Assembly (NCBI GenBank): GCA_013203755.1
Contig: JABMPI010000025.1
Span: forward strand, 1 to 12,255
DNA: 12,255 nt
Direction of reading: 5' to 3'
From: Bacteroidota bacterium
Lineage (GTDB): Bacteria > Bacteroidota > Bacteroidia > Bacteroidales > Prolixibacteraceae
Positions within the stretch are counted from its first letter, which is position 1. Each line of letters opens with the position of its first letter. The translations under genes were made by a program, and so were the position numbers. The notes under the pieces are model-generated. The model did not search any database. It was not told the origin of the DNA and worked only from the letters and a program-made list of their open reading frames with translations. Positions 1-6,959 of this stretch are shown here, piece by piece.

Positions 1-431
1 CTTTTTATTACTTTAAATTCATCGGGGCGATAAACCAAAGCGCAATCAATTCCTCTAAAATCAGGACTTTCATAGTGTACAACTTTATAATATCCTTCTT
101 TTAAATGTTTCGAATTGACTAAATCTTCAACCACCTTTCTATTTTCCACCTCGCACAACCCAATTAACTCCGGCAATTCATTTTCGTTAATTGAACTTAA
201 AACCCGGGCAAGAGTATCAATTTTTGTTTGATAGCGTTTTGCAGTCCATTTTTTATTATTGCCGGGAGTAAACTCATCATCATTTTTACCCGGTTCATCT
301 TCCAAATCAAACAAATTTTCAACATTATAAAAAGCCACAGTTATGTTCCGCGTTTTATCGTATTTTTTTTGCGAGCACGAAGACAAAATAATGAGTACAA
401 AAGCAAATAAAAATAATGTTTGAAGTTTCAT
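1..431 (-). CDS. Endonuclease/exonuclease/phosphatase (EEP) family lipoprotein, N-terminal part, truncated by window edge
   Basis: An open minus-strand frame begins at the ATG at 429-431 and runs off the window at base 1, giving about 143 residues. Residues 1-18 are a hydrophobic signal peptide ending in the lipobox LSSC (Cys19), so the product is probably a lipoprotein. The mature part shows the hallmarks of the EEP (DNase I/AP endonuclease-like) fold: VAFYNVENLFD at 32-42 with the conserved Asn36, IGLCEVEN around Glu94 (the usual metal-binding Glu), and SPDFRGIDCALVYR at 122-135. Family members of this bacterial type are about 340-370 residues, so more than half is outside the window. EEP proteins hydrolyse phosphodiester or phosphomonoester bonds; the substrate cannot be told from this fragment. 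The downstream catalytic Asp/His residues are not visible. Confidence is high for the family and low for any specific substrate. Confidence 0.88.
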   Translation of the reverse strand, partial: MKLQTLFLFAFVLIILSSCSQKKYDKTRNITVAFYNVENLFDLEDEPGKNDDEFTPGNNKKWTAKRYQTKIDTLARVLSSINENELPELIGLCEVENRKVVEDLVNSKHLKEGYYKVVHYESPDFRGIDCALVYRPDEFKVIK

Positions 432-461
432 CCATTTATAATTTAAAATTTTCAATGGCAA

Positions 462-477
462 TCCGTCGGCTGACGGA
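462..477. repeat. GC-rich perfect hairpin, TCCGTC-GGCT-GACGGA
   Basis: A 6-bp perfect inverted repeat with a 4-base loop sits 31 bp upstream of the start of the EEP lipoprotein gene. It is much richer in GC than the surrounding AT-rich spacer. On the minus strand it would fall in the leader of that gene. It lacks a following U tract in either direction, so it is not a classical terminator. It may be a regulatory stem-loop or a short dispersed palindrome. Confidence 0.4.
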
Positions 478-588
478 GAACTTTCGATGAAATTAAATCA
501 TGCTTTTTTGTGAAATTAGCATGCTAAGTTTCATGTTCGTTTCATCTGTTTATTATTAATAGTTTCCAATGGTAACAGATGTAACTTA

Positions 589-640
589 CCATGATTTTAT
601 AATCATTCTTTTTTGTGATTTAATAATTCTAAAATCATGG
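589..640. repeat. Long imperfect hairpin downstream of the HAD gene
   Basis: CCATGATTTT at 589-598 is matched exactly by AAAATCATGG at 631-640. Inside the 32-base spacer a second pair, AATCA/TGATT, can extend the stem with internal loops. The element lies 34 bp past the stop codon of the minus-strand HAD gene and could act as its transcript end or 3' stabiliser. There is no clean U tract, so an intrinsic terminator is only a guess. Confidence 0.35.
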
Positions 641-674
641 ACGTTTCATTGCTTACTATTTAAGTTGAATCTAT

Positions 675-1283
675 TTAAATCTCCTCCCCAACGGTCACTT
701 TATAATAATCGGTTACCAAAGTCGCCATCATTCCACCAGCTTTTGCCGCTTGAATTCCCAAGTCTGCATCTTCAAATACTTCGCAGTCTGCAGGATCTAC
801 TCCCAATAATTCGGCACATTTTAAAAAAGTTTCGGGGTGTGGTTTAGCGTGTGTTACTTCGTTGGAAGAAACTAAAACATCAAAGTATTTATCCAAGCCC
901 AAAATCTTCATGGTTTTCCAGGCAAGTCGGTTATAACCTCCCGTTCCAACTGCCATGGGTAATTTGCCATGGTATTTTTTCGCCAACTCCACAACCGGCA
1001 TAATGGGTTTCATTTTATGCATTATCTTTTCGTACTCATCCTCTTTTAAATGGCCTACAAGTTCTGCATCCATTTTAGTTCCAAACTGCTCGTTCAGTTT
1101 CTCTATTGTACCTACCGCCGGAATTCCCGCCAAAGTGGCAAAAAGTTCTGGGGTAAAATCTATACCATATTCACTCACAATATTTTTATACGCCCAAAAA
1201 TGTACCGGCATTGTATCTGCCAATGTTCCGTCTAAATCAAAAATTAATGCTTTTGCTTTTGGGTTTATTTCTAATATTTTCAC
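675..1283 (-). CDS. HAD-superfamily phosphatase, beta-phosphoglucomutase/YqaB-like
   Basis: The 202-residue protein is a cytosolic HAD hydrolase of subfamily IA, with no signal or membrane segment. Motif I is FDLDGT at 15-20 (nucleophile Asp16, acid/base Asp18), followed by a helical cap at about 22-95. Motif II is VGTGG around Thr114, motif III is AKPHPE with Lys147, and motif IV is FEDADLGIQAA with Glu171/Asp172. The PMAVGTG and FEDAD-GIQAA stretches and the length closely resemble E. coli YqaB, a fructose-1-phosphate phosphatase, and the beta-phosphoglucomutase group. Phosphatase activity on small sugar phosphates is therefore likely, but a mutase role cannot be excluded. The ATG at 1281-1283 is followed at once by the first beta strand, which supports this start. 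The gene is divergent from the 1405 gene and upstream of the EEP gene on the same strand, with a 243-bp gap that argues against tight coupling. Confidence 0.9.
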   Translation of the reverse strand: MKILEINPKAKALIFDLDGTLADTMPVHFWAYKNIVSEYGIDFTPELFATLAGIPAVGTIEKLNEQFGTKMDAELVGHLKEDEYEKIMHKMKPIMPVVELAKKYHGKLPMAVGTGGYNRLAWKTMKILGLDKYFDVLVSSNEVTHAKPHPETFLKCAELLGVDPADCEVFEDADLGIQAAKAGGMMATLVTDYYKVTVGEEI

Positions 1284-1308
1284 TTTATTTTATTTTTTAT
1301 GAGATTGC

Positions 1309-1316
1309 CAAAATTA
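1309..1316 (-). promoter_or_regulatory. Candidate Bacteroidota -7 box (TAATTTTG) for the HAD gene
   Basis: On the minus strand the octamer TAATTTTG matches the TAnnTTTG -7 consensus of the Bacteroidota primary sigma factor exactly. It lies 25 bp upstream of the HAD start codon, which would give a short leader. No convincing TTG -33 element is seen about 19 bp further upstream, so the call rests on one box only. Confidence 0.3.
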
Positions 1317-1404
1317 GTTATTATTCACGTTTAATCTTACGAGGCTAATTAAATTTTCATGAATAGAGAAAAATTGTCAACTTTACATCCATAAAAACAA
1401 ATAG

Positions 1405-1824
1405 ATGAACGATACATTATTATATACACTGCCACAGTGGTTTATTTTTGCAGGAATTTTTGTAGTTACTTACGGCTGGGTTGAAGATAAAAAACCGTTT
1501 CGAATAATCGGTGCAACAATTCTTGTGATATTGGGTATTTACTCTCTATTCGTTCTTACCGGCGATTATTTTGCTTCCGGCAATTTTTTAACTCCAGAAG
1601 AAATTGCAAGCGAAGAATTAGATGATGAAATTATTGATGAAATCCCATTTCAAGTGAAACTAATACCTGCGTATTGGAGTTTTGTAGTAGGCGCAATTCT
1701 TGCAATGCCAGCTATTTTTCTTGATATAAAAAACAATAAAAAATACCGCTTATTTATTCTGTTATCGGGACTGGTTTGTTTGTTCGGATTTTTTGTAATT
1801 ATTGGAGCGATAAGAATGTTATAG
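1405..1824 (+). CDS. Small four-helix integral membrane protein of unknown function
   Basis: This is a 139-residue protein that I do not recognise. It has four predicted membrane helices at about residues 11-25, 33-53, 88-107 and 114-136. Helices 2 and 3 are separated by a strongly acidic loop (54-86) containing the clusters PEE, SEELDDE and DEI. The first hydrophobic stretch starts at residue 11 without a cleavable-signal pattern, so the protein is probably inserted in the inner membrane. The short N-terminus and short basic connector DIKNNKKYR (107-115) are compatible with both ends on the same side. The gene starts at the ATG at 1405, without an obvious Shine-Dalgarno site. Its stop codon TAG (1822-1824) lies inside the ATAG repeat that flanks the downstream repeat element, so insertion of that element left the coding sequence intact. 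Confidence 0.75.
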   Translation: MNDTLLYTLPQWFIFAGIFVVTYGWVEDKKPFRIIGATILVILGIYSLFVLTGDYFASGNFLTPEEIASEELDDEIIDEIPFQVKLIPAYWSFVVGAILAMPAIFLDIKNNKKYRLFILLSGLVCLFGFFVIIGAIRML

Positions 1825-2125
1825 TAATGTGAATCAAGGGTTGAAATATTTTTACATAGAAAATGATAAAAGAGGAGAGATTATAATCTTTCAGATGTTA
1901 TTTAAACGACATATAATATGTGATTTGGTACAGATTGCTTCGTCATTCTTTCTCGCAATGACGACAATAATTGGTATAACCGGAGAGTGGCTGGCTGCGA
2001 AACCGCCAACCTGCCACTCCCTCAACGAAGCGATATTCCGTCATTGCGAGGTGCAACCGAAGCAATCTGTCATAATAAACATCGAGTTAAAACTGCGAAG
2101 AGATTTCAACCCTTGATTCGTATTA
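1825..2125. mobile_element. MITE-like non-coding element with terminal inverted repeats and ATAG direct repeats
   Basis: The element spans 301 bp. Its ends carry a 17-bp perfect inverted repeat, GAATCAAGGGTTGAAAT at 1831-1847 and its exact reverse complement at 2103-2119. This extends outward to TAAT/ATTA (1825-1828 and 2122-2125) with two mismatched positions, giving 23-bp ends. The tetranucleotide ATAG occurs directly outside both ends (1821-1824 and 2126-2129), as expected of a target-site duplication. The left copy overlaps the stop codon of the upstream gene. No transposase is encoded; the 95-codon plus-strand frame inside is not protein-like. The interior contains a separate nested palindrome and is richer in GC than its surroundings. 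It lies between two convergent genes. A miniature inverted-repeat transposable element or an intergenic dispersed repeat fits best. Copy number elsewhere is unknown. Confidence 0.65.
1931..2069. repeat. Nested palindromic core (GCAATGAC / GAAGCAATCTG arms)
   Basis: CAGATTGCTTCG at 1931-1942 pairs with CGAAGCAATCTG at 2058-2069, and TCGCAATGAC at 1953-1962 pairs with GTCATTGCGA at 2040-2049. A central stem, GAGTGGC at 1985-1991 with GCCACTC at 2013-2019, has nearly the same symmetry centre (about 2000-2002). The outer ends of the whole element centre at 1975, so this core looks like a second palindrome lying off-centre inside the first. Arms reading GTCATTGCGAGG...GAAGCAATCTG resemble, from memory, a dispersed repeat found in many unrelated bacterial genomes. 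The transcript could fold into a long cruciform-like structure. Confidence 0.6.
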
Positions 2126-2177
2126 ATAGTTTATATACCTATCAGTTTTGAAAACTATTTCAAATATTGCTTCACAC

Positions 2178-2218
2178 CATTTATTAAGCAAAAACCTCAT
2201 TGCTTCATTCAATAAATG
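2178..2218. repeat. Stem-loop at the 3' end of the propeller lipoprotein gene
   Basis: CATTTATT at 2178-2185 pairs with AATAAATG at 2211-2218, and the adjoining AAGCAA at 2186-2191 pairs with TTGCTT at 2200-2205. This leaves an 8-base loop and a 5-base bulge. It begins nine bases after the stop codon of the minus-strand gene at 2227. There is no U run on the minus-strand transcript, so it may be a 3'-end stabiliser or a weak terminator. A smaller AGTTTT-G-AAAACT hairpin lies nearby at 2144-2156. Confidence 0.35.
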
Positions 2219-2226
2219 ATATAGGA

Positions 2227-3453
2227 TTACTCAATCAGCCAACAGGTTAACATTTCCTGATCCTTTACAAAAATAGTATTGCCAACTACCAGTGGATGTG
2301 CGTAAACATCAGTTTCAGCAACTTTATACGAAGCGGTTGCTACGTAATTCTCTGCGTTAGGTTCAAATATTAATATTTCACCAGTGGCAGGTAACGAAAG
2401 AATTGATTCTCCTAAATCTAGTGTTGAAGCAAATTTGTTATGTTTTGTTGTATCGGCCCAACAAGTTTTACCGGTTGTGGCATTTAAACAAAATAATTTT
2501 CCCGAACTTGCCTCATTCCCATACAAATATCCATTTTTTAGCACTGGCGTATTAAAAGAAACTCCAAGATCCGGATTCACCCAATTTTCTACAACTGAAT
2601 ACTCTTTACCCGATTTTTCAATTTTGAATGACTTAGTACCTGCCCCCTGACCAGCAATTATTATATTTTGTCCATCGACAATTGGAGTTGATGAGTTGTA
2701 AAAACGGCGTTCTACAGGCGTTGGTATTTCCCATAAACTATTACCTTCCAAAGTTAAACCCAACAAATCTGTTTCGGTTTGAACAACTATAATTTCCTCC
2801 TTTTCCAGTTTCATTAAAACCGGAGATGAATACGTGCAAGGTTCACCTTCCAATTTCCAAATTACTTCTCCGTCTTCTGTATTAAATGCGACAATAACAC
2901 CATTATCTTTACCTCCTAAATGTACAATACATTTGTTACCAATAACCAAAGGAGAAACCGCTGTAAAAAATTGGGGGACTTCTGTGTAATCCTCATTTTT
3001 CCAAACTATTTCACCCGACTCAGCATTTAAACATGAAAGAATCCCTCCTGCTCCGAGCATAAAAACTTTACCATTCGATATGCTTGGAGTACTTCTTGGT
3101 CCAGGATGATTTCGTGGTCCACCCGTAACTTCGGGAGCCGGATTAAGTACAGTCTGCCAGATTTGCTCACCTGTTTCTTCATCCAAACAAATTGCAAGCT
3201 CGTTAGCTTCCTGTTTTACATGCAAATACAATTTATTTTCGGCAATTACAGGAGAAGCATCGCACAATCCTACTGGTTGCTGCCAGACTTTTGTCATTTC
3301 AGTTGGCCAGGTTGCCGGTGCTTTAAAACCAACTACTTTGGCATCGCGATTTGCACCACGCCAGCCAGACCAATCGTTACTTTGATTACAAGAGACTATT
3401 AACAACGGTAAACAAATAAAAATAAAGTTTTTAAAAAAATTTGACTTTACCAT
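2227..3453 (-). CDS. PQQ-type beta-propeller lipoprotein (BamB-like fold)
   Basis: The 408-residue product has a signal peptide with lipobox LIVSC (Cys22), so it is probably anchored in the outer or cytoplasmic membrane facing the periplasm. The start of the mature protein, DWSGWRGANRD (27-37), and the later WP, VW and VG-x-x-ASPV elements are typical of PQQ-binding-like propeller proteins. Blade signatures recur through the chain: TGEQIW (94-99), SGEIVW (146-151), DGEVIW (194-199) and TGKTCW (327-332), alternating with SPV/TPI/TPV strands at about 67, 122, 167, 210, 256, 302 and 387. That is consistent with seven or eight blades. Most such proteins do not bind PQQ and act as scaffolds or substrate-binding subunits; no dehydrogenase active-site residues are evident here. 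The specific role is unknown. It is divergent from the aminotransferase gene and stands alone. Confidence 0.85.
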   Translation of the reverse strand: MVKSNFFKNFIFICLPLLIVSCNQSNDWSGWRGANRDAKVVGFKAPATWPTEMTKVWQQPVGLCDASPVIAENKLYLHVKQEANELAICLDEETGEQIWQTVLNPAPEVTGGPRNHPGPRSTPSISNGKVFMLGAGGILSCLNAESGEIVWKNEDYTEVPQFFTAVSPLVIGNKCIVHLGGKDNGVIVAFNTEDGEVIWKLEGEPCTYSSPVLMKLEKEEIIVVQTETDLLGLTLEGNSLWEIPTPVERRFYNSSTPIVDGQNIIIAGQGAGTKSFKIEKSGKEYSVVENWVNPDLGVSFNTPVLKNGYLYGNEASSGKLFCLNATTGKTCWADTTKHNKFASTLDLGESILSLPATGEILIFEPNAENYVATASYKVAETDVYAHPLVVGNTIFVKDQEMLTCWLIE

Positions 3454-3592
3454 GATGATACAGATTTAATTGATTTTTGTTTTAACCATTAAAGTTAGTG
3501 CATTCTGAAATAGAAGTCAATAGGTATCGATAAATATCAATCTTCTTCCAATTATAGGAATATGTTAGAGTTTTATGAATAATTCGTTCAAA

Positions 3593-3623
3593 TTGCTAAC
3601 AAACTGCAACATTCTATTTCTTG
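3593..3623 (+). promoter_or_regulatory. Candidate Bacteroidota promoter for the aminotransferase gene
   Basis: A TTG at 3593-3595 is followed after 19 bp by TATTTCTTG at 3615-3623, close to the TTG-19-TAnnTTTG layout of the phylum but with one extra base in the -7 box. It would start a transcript near 3630, about 45 bases before the chosen ATG. If it is correct, the in-frame TTG at 3621 would lie inside the promoter, which supports the shorter start. Confidence 0.3.
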
Positions 3624-3674
3624 TTTTTCTATCTTGCAACCGAAATTGAAATCATTAACATTAAGCATAAAAAT

Positions 3675-4964
3675 ATGAATCCACAGGCTGAAGAACTCAA
3701 CAAAATTATTCAGGAAAAAAGTAGTGTAGCTTTCGAACTTCTTTCGGAAAAAGGGAAAGCAATATTTTTTCCTAAAAAAGGTATTCTTGGACAAACTGCT
3801 GAGGCAAAGGGAACAAAAATAAATGCAACAATTGGTGCTGCCGTTGAAGACGATGGAACTCCAATGCGTTTAGAGGCAATCGCATCAAAAATTGATATGG
3901 ATCCATCTTTGGTTTTTCCTTATGCACCAAGTTTTGGGCGACCAGATATTCGTGCCAAGTGGAAAAGTATGATTTATGAAAAAAACCCATCTTTGGCTGG
4001 TGTTGAATTGAGCTTGCCAGTAGTTACAAATGCATTAACGCATGGAATTAGCATGGCCGGTTATATGTTTCTGGATGCTGGCGACGAAGTAATAGTTCCT
4101 GATTTATTTTGGGGAAATTACAATTTAACGCTGGGACATGCTTACGGTGCAAACATTGTAAAATTCAATACATTTAAAAATGGTGGATTTGATTTGGATG
4201 CTTTCGAAGCAAAATTAAATGAAGGCAAAATTGGAAAAAAAGTGGTGATTCTTAATTTTCCCAATAATCCATCGGGATACACGCCAACAGAAACTGAGCA
4301 AAATTCGATTGTAGAAATTGTAAAAGCAGCGGCTGAAAAAGGAAATAAAATTGTGACGATGACCGACGATGCATACTTTGGTTTGGTTTACGAAGAGGGC
4401 ATTGCGAAGGAAAGTATTTTTACACCACTTTGTCAGTTACACGAAAATGTATTGGCTGTAAAAATTGATGGCGCTACCAAAGAAGATTATGTTTGGGGTT
4501 TTAGGGTTGGTTTTATTACTTATGGTATGAAAAGCGCCGATGCAGAATTATATGGTGCGCTGGAAGCTAAAACTGCCGGAGCCATTCGTGGAAACATTTC
4601 AAATTCGGCAAATATTTCGCAGTCGTTGTTATTAGAAGCTTTTAGCAGCCCGGAATATGCAGCACAAAAAGCGTCGAAATACGCCATAATGAAAGATCGT
4701 TACGATGCTGTAACAGAAGCTTTAAAAGAAGAAAAATACAAAGAAGCTTTTACTGCAATCCCTTATAATTCAGGTTATTTTATGTGTGTTGAATTAGCGG
4801 ATGGTTTAAATGCTGATAAAGTGCGAAAAGTACTAATTGAAAAATATAGCATCGGATTAATAAGTTTAGGAAATTTACTTCGTGTTGCTTATTCAGCAGT
4901 TGCAGCAACCGATGTTCAAGAGATGTTTGAAGGAATTTATAACGCTTGCAACGATTGTAAATAG
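3675..4964 (+). CDS. Class I/II PLP-dependent aminotransferase
   Basis: Taking the ATG at 3675 as the start gives 429 residues; the frame is open to a TTG at 3621, but those 18 extra residues look like non-coding leader and overlap a possible promoter. The fold-type I aminotransferase signature is complete: NFPNNPSG (194-201, Asn198), MTDDAYFG with Asp231 and Tyr234, the Schiff-base lysine in DGATKED (Lys269) followed eight residues later by Arg277 in WGFRVGF, and the C-terminal carboxylate-binding Arg403 in NLLRVAYS. Phe145-Trp146 occupy the position of the ring-stacking aromatic residue. The enzyme should be cytosolic and transfer an amino group between an amino acid and a 2-oxo acid; the donor is not clear. 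It is longer than typical aspartate aminotransferases (about 400). No partner gene is adjacent, and the gene ends at a strong terminator. Confidence 0.9.
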   Translation: MNPQAEELNKIIQEKSSVAFELLSEKGKAIFFPKKGILGQTAEAKGTKINATIGAAVEDDGTPMRLEAIASKIDMDPSLVFPYAPSFGRPDIRAKWKSMIYEKNPSLAGVELSLPVVTNALTHGISMAGYMFLDAGDEVIVPDLFWGNYNLTLGHAYGANIVKFNTFKNGGFDLDAFEAKLNEGKIGKKVVILNFPNNPSGYTPTETEQNSIVEIVKAAAEKGNKIVTMTDDAYFGLVYEEGIAKESIFTPLCQLHENVLAVKIDGATKEDYVWGFRVGFITYGMKSADAELYGALEAKTAGAIRGNISNSANISQSLLLEAFSSPEYAAQKASKYAIMKDRYDAVTEALKEEKYKEAFTAIPYNSGYFMCVELADGLNADKVRKVLIEKYSIGLISLGNLLRVAYSAVAATDVQEMFEGIYNACNDCK

Positions 4965-4993
4965 TCGCGGTCTTCAGTCACAGTTTTCAGTTA

Positions 4994-5029
4994 AAAAGGC
5001 CTATTTAAATTATTTTGAATAGGCCTTTT
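4994..5029. terminator. Bidirectional intrinsic terminator between convergent genes
   Basis: AAAAGGCCTATT at 4994-5005 pairs perfectly with AATAGGCCTTTT at 5018-5029 around a 12-base loop. The stem carries A and T runs at its two feet, so it can serve transcripts from both sides. It lies 29 bp after the aminotransferase stop codon and 22 bp after the stop of the opposing GroES-like gene, and probably ends both. Confidence 0.8.
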
Positions 5030-5051
5030 CGCTTGCAGCTAGCAGCTAGTT

Positions 5052-5435
5052 TTAACCAAACAAATTTTCATCTCGAATTATCATTAATATAGCCGAGTGT
5101 GGCAGAATAATGTATTTCTCGTTATTGAATTCAATTTCATGGCCACTTCTACTCAAATAAACAGCGAGGTCTCCAATATGTGTTTGCAACGGCATATATT
5201 TAACTTCGTTCTGTTTTTCTTTCCATTGTTCATCGTCCTCAGAAACCGCAGGAATTGGATAACCCGGCCCAACTTTTACAATGTAACCACTTTGTACTTT
5301 TTCATTTTCCTGAACAGATGGCGGCAGATACAATCCCGACTTTGTTTTGCCAGATGGATTTTTAGGTTTAACCAAAACCCGGTCGCCAACCATTATAAAT
5401 TTTTCAAGATCCTTTTCTTCAATTATCAATGACAT
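5052..5435 (-). CDS. Stand-alone GroES-family (Cpn10-like) protein
   Basis: The 127-residue cytosolic protein is recognisably a divergent chaperonin-10. GDRVLVKPK at 17-25 is the conserved first strand, KTKSGLYLPPS at 30-40 occupies the mobile-loop position that in GroES contacts GroEL, and VQSGYIVKVGPGYP (47-60) and the C-terminal block GDLAVYLSRSGHEIEFNNEK...AILMII (89-120) complete the barrel. It is longer than GroES (about 95 residues), with an acidic/charged insertion at about 61-82 and an N-terminal extension. No groEL is next to it, unlike the usual groES-groEL operon, so it is probably a paralogue and not the main co-chaperonin. Whether it caps GroEL, or only shares the fold, cannot be decided from sequence. 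It shares a terminator with the convergent aminotransferase gene and is divergent from the frameshifted lipoprotein gene. Confidence 0.88.
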   Translation of the reverse strand: MSLIIEEKDLEKFIMVGDRVLVKPKNPSGKTKSGLYLPPSVQENEKVQSGYIVKVGPGYPIPAVSEDDEQWKEKQNEVKYMPLQTHIGDLAVYLSRSGHEIEFNNEKYIILPHSAILMIIRDENLFG

Positions 5436-5457
5436 GTCAATTTTCTTTTTCGATAAA

Positions 5458-5465
5458 CAAAGATA
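5458..5465 (-). promoter_or_regulatory. Candidate -7 box TATCTTTG for the GroES-like gene
   Basis: On the minus strand, TATCTTTG matches the Bacteroidota -7 consensus TAnnTTTG exactly, in its commonest form. It lies 22 bp upstream of the start codon, which would give a leader of roughly 15 bases. No clear TTG element is found at the expected -33 position. Confidence 0.4.
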
Positions 5466-5506
5466 AAATTTTATACTTTTAAAGGATAAACCATTTCGTT
5501 TTAATC

Positions 5507-6801
5507 ATGCTGAATCTTCTTACGGTCTTTACTATACTTTTTATTTTTACAAGTTGTACTGTTTCAAAAAAGACAGAACCATTCAACATTGATATCATTG
5601 GCTTAGAAAAATCAACAATTCATGTTCCGGCAAGAGTTATTACAAAAGCCTCTGGACATCATTGGTTTGGATACTACGACAAATTACAATTCGATCCAAC
5701 AAACAGGTTTGTGTTGTGCATGGAAACCAGTTTTGAAGGACGTTCGCCAAAACCTGAAGACGAAATTACAATTGGGATGGTAGATTTGGAAAATAACGAC
5801 GAATGGATTGAGTTGGGAAATCGAAAGCCTGGGGATGGCAGCAAGGTTGTATGTTACAATTTGTTCCGGGTAGCGATTCGCTGGTAATTTGGAATGACCG
5901 TGTAAATGGAAAATTCGTTTCGCACCTATTCAATATTTATTCAAAAAAAGAAAAGATACTTCCCTTTGCCATTTATACTTTAAACCCTGATGGCATTCAC
6001 GCAGTTACAACCGACTTCGAAAGAATTCAGGATACAAGATCTGGTTATGGTTATGCAGGAATTGCAGATTCTAATAGTGCTGAGCTAGCTCCCAAAAATG
6101 CAGGTATTTATCTATGTAATCTGCAAACAGGCAAAAAAGAGCTCATTATTAATTACAGTCAAATTAATAACCTGCCACTTGTTGCTGACGAAAGAACTTT
6201 AAAAGATCGTGCAGCTCAAAAGAACTGGTTTAACCATTTACTTTTTAATACAGATGGTAGTCGATTTATTTTCCTTCATCGCTGGAGAGCCAAATCAAAA
6301 AAAAATATGGGTTTGGCAACCTTAATGTACACTTCAGATTTAAAAGGTGAAAATATAAGATTAGTCGATCCTTCCAATTATTCTTCTCATTTTATATGGC
6401 GCGATAAAAATCATATTGCTGCCTGGACAAAACAACCCACGCATGGCAATGGATTTTATGTGTTTACCGATGGAAAACCGGAAGAAACAATTGTTTTGAA
6501 TCAGGGAAAGATGTCGGTTAATGGACATAATACTTACAATCCAGGAAATCAAAATTGGATTTTAAACGATACTTATCCTGACGAAAAACGATTTCAGCAT
6601 GTTTACCTGTATAATATTGAAAGCGATACTAAAATTCCTTTGGGAGATTTTTTTCTTCCTAAAGAATACAAAGGAGAATGGCGTTGCGATACACATCCCC
6701 AATCAAGCAACAGTGGGAAATTAGTTTGTATCGACTGCCCAACAGAAACCGGTGGAAGGCAATTGGTTTTGATGGATATTTCAGATATTATTCGGAACTA
6801 A
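5507..6801 (+). pseudogene. Propeller-like lipoprotein of the HHWFGYYDK family, split by a one-base frameshift
   Basis: The first frame (5507-5887) carries a signal peptide with lipobox FTSC (Cys17), then GHHWFGYYDK and IGMVDLENNDEWIELG, and ends in a nonsense tail. The second frame (open through the ATG at 5851 to 6801) continues the same family with MLQFVPGSDSLVIWNDR, GYGYAGI, FNHLLFNTDGSRFIFLHRW and EWRCDTHPQ. Reading the second frame upstream gives AWGWQQGC starting at 5827, as expected directly after WIELGNR. Adding one base in the A run at 5825-5826 restores a continuous 431-residue protein. The family occurs in Bacteroidota and Planctomycetota, looks like a beta-propeller related to WD40/oligogalacturonate-lyase-like proteins, and has no firmly known function to me. 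Both halves are otherwise well preserved, so a recent mutation or a sequencing error are both likely. It is a single transcription unit divergent from the GroES-like gene. Confidence 0.8.
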
Positions 6802-6870
6802 TCTTTTATTTCAAAAATAAATCTCCCTTTTTATTTTTTTTCTCTGTCAAAAACATACATTTCGAAGTGC

Positions 6871-6886
6871 TATTATTCGAATAATA
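6871..6886. repeat. Perfect 16-bp palindrome TATTATTCGAATAATA
   Basis: The sequence is identical to its own reverse complement over all 16 bases. Without a loop it is unlikely to act as a terminator, and its size and symmetry fit a dimeric DNA-binding site. It is about 70 bp after the stop of the frameshifted gene and 304 bp before the next start codon. Confidence 0.5.
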
Positions 6887-6959
6887 ACTCATTAAGGTAA
6901 AATAGTCAACAGCGCATAAAATAACCTACTCCCTGTATTTCAATCACTTACCACATTCA

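Noticed and set aside
1829..2116. A 95-codon plus-strand frame inside the repeat element
   Set aside because: It lies entirely within the inverted-repeat element, begins and ends in the terminal repeats, has no protein-like pattern and no ribosome site.
3621..3674. An 18-residue N-terminal extension of the aminotransferase from a TTG start
   Set aside because: The extension overlaps a possible promoter, looks like AT-rich leader, and a well-placed ATG at 3675 begins a typical N-terminus.
5851..6801. The second half of the frameshifted lipoprotein as an independent gene starting at the ATG at 5851
   Set aside because: Its family homology continues upstream of that ATG in the same frame, and no ribosome site or promoter precedes it; it is the C-terminal part of one broken gene.
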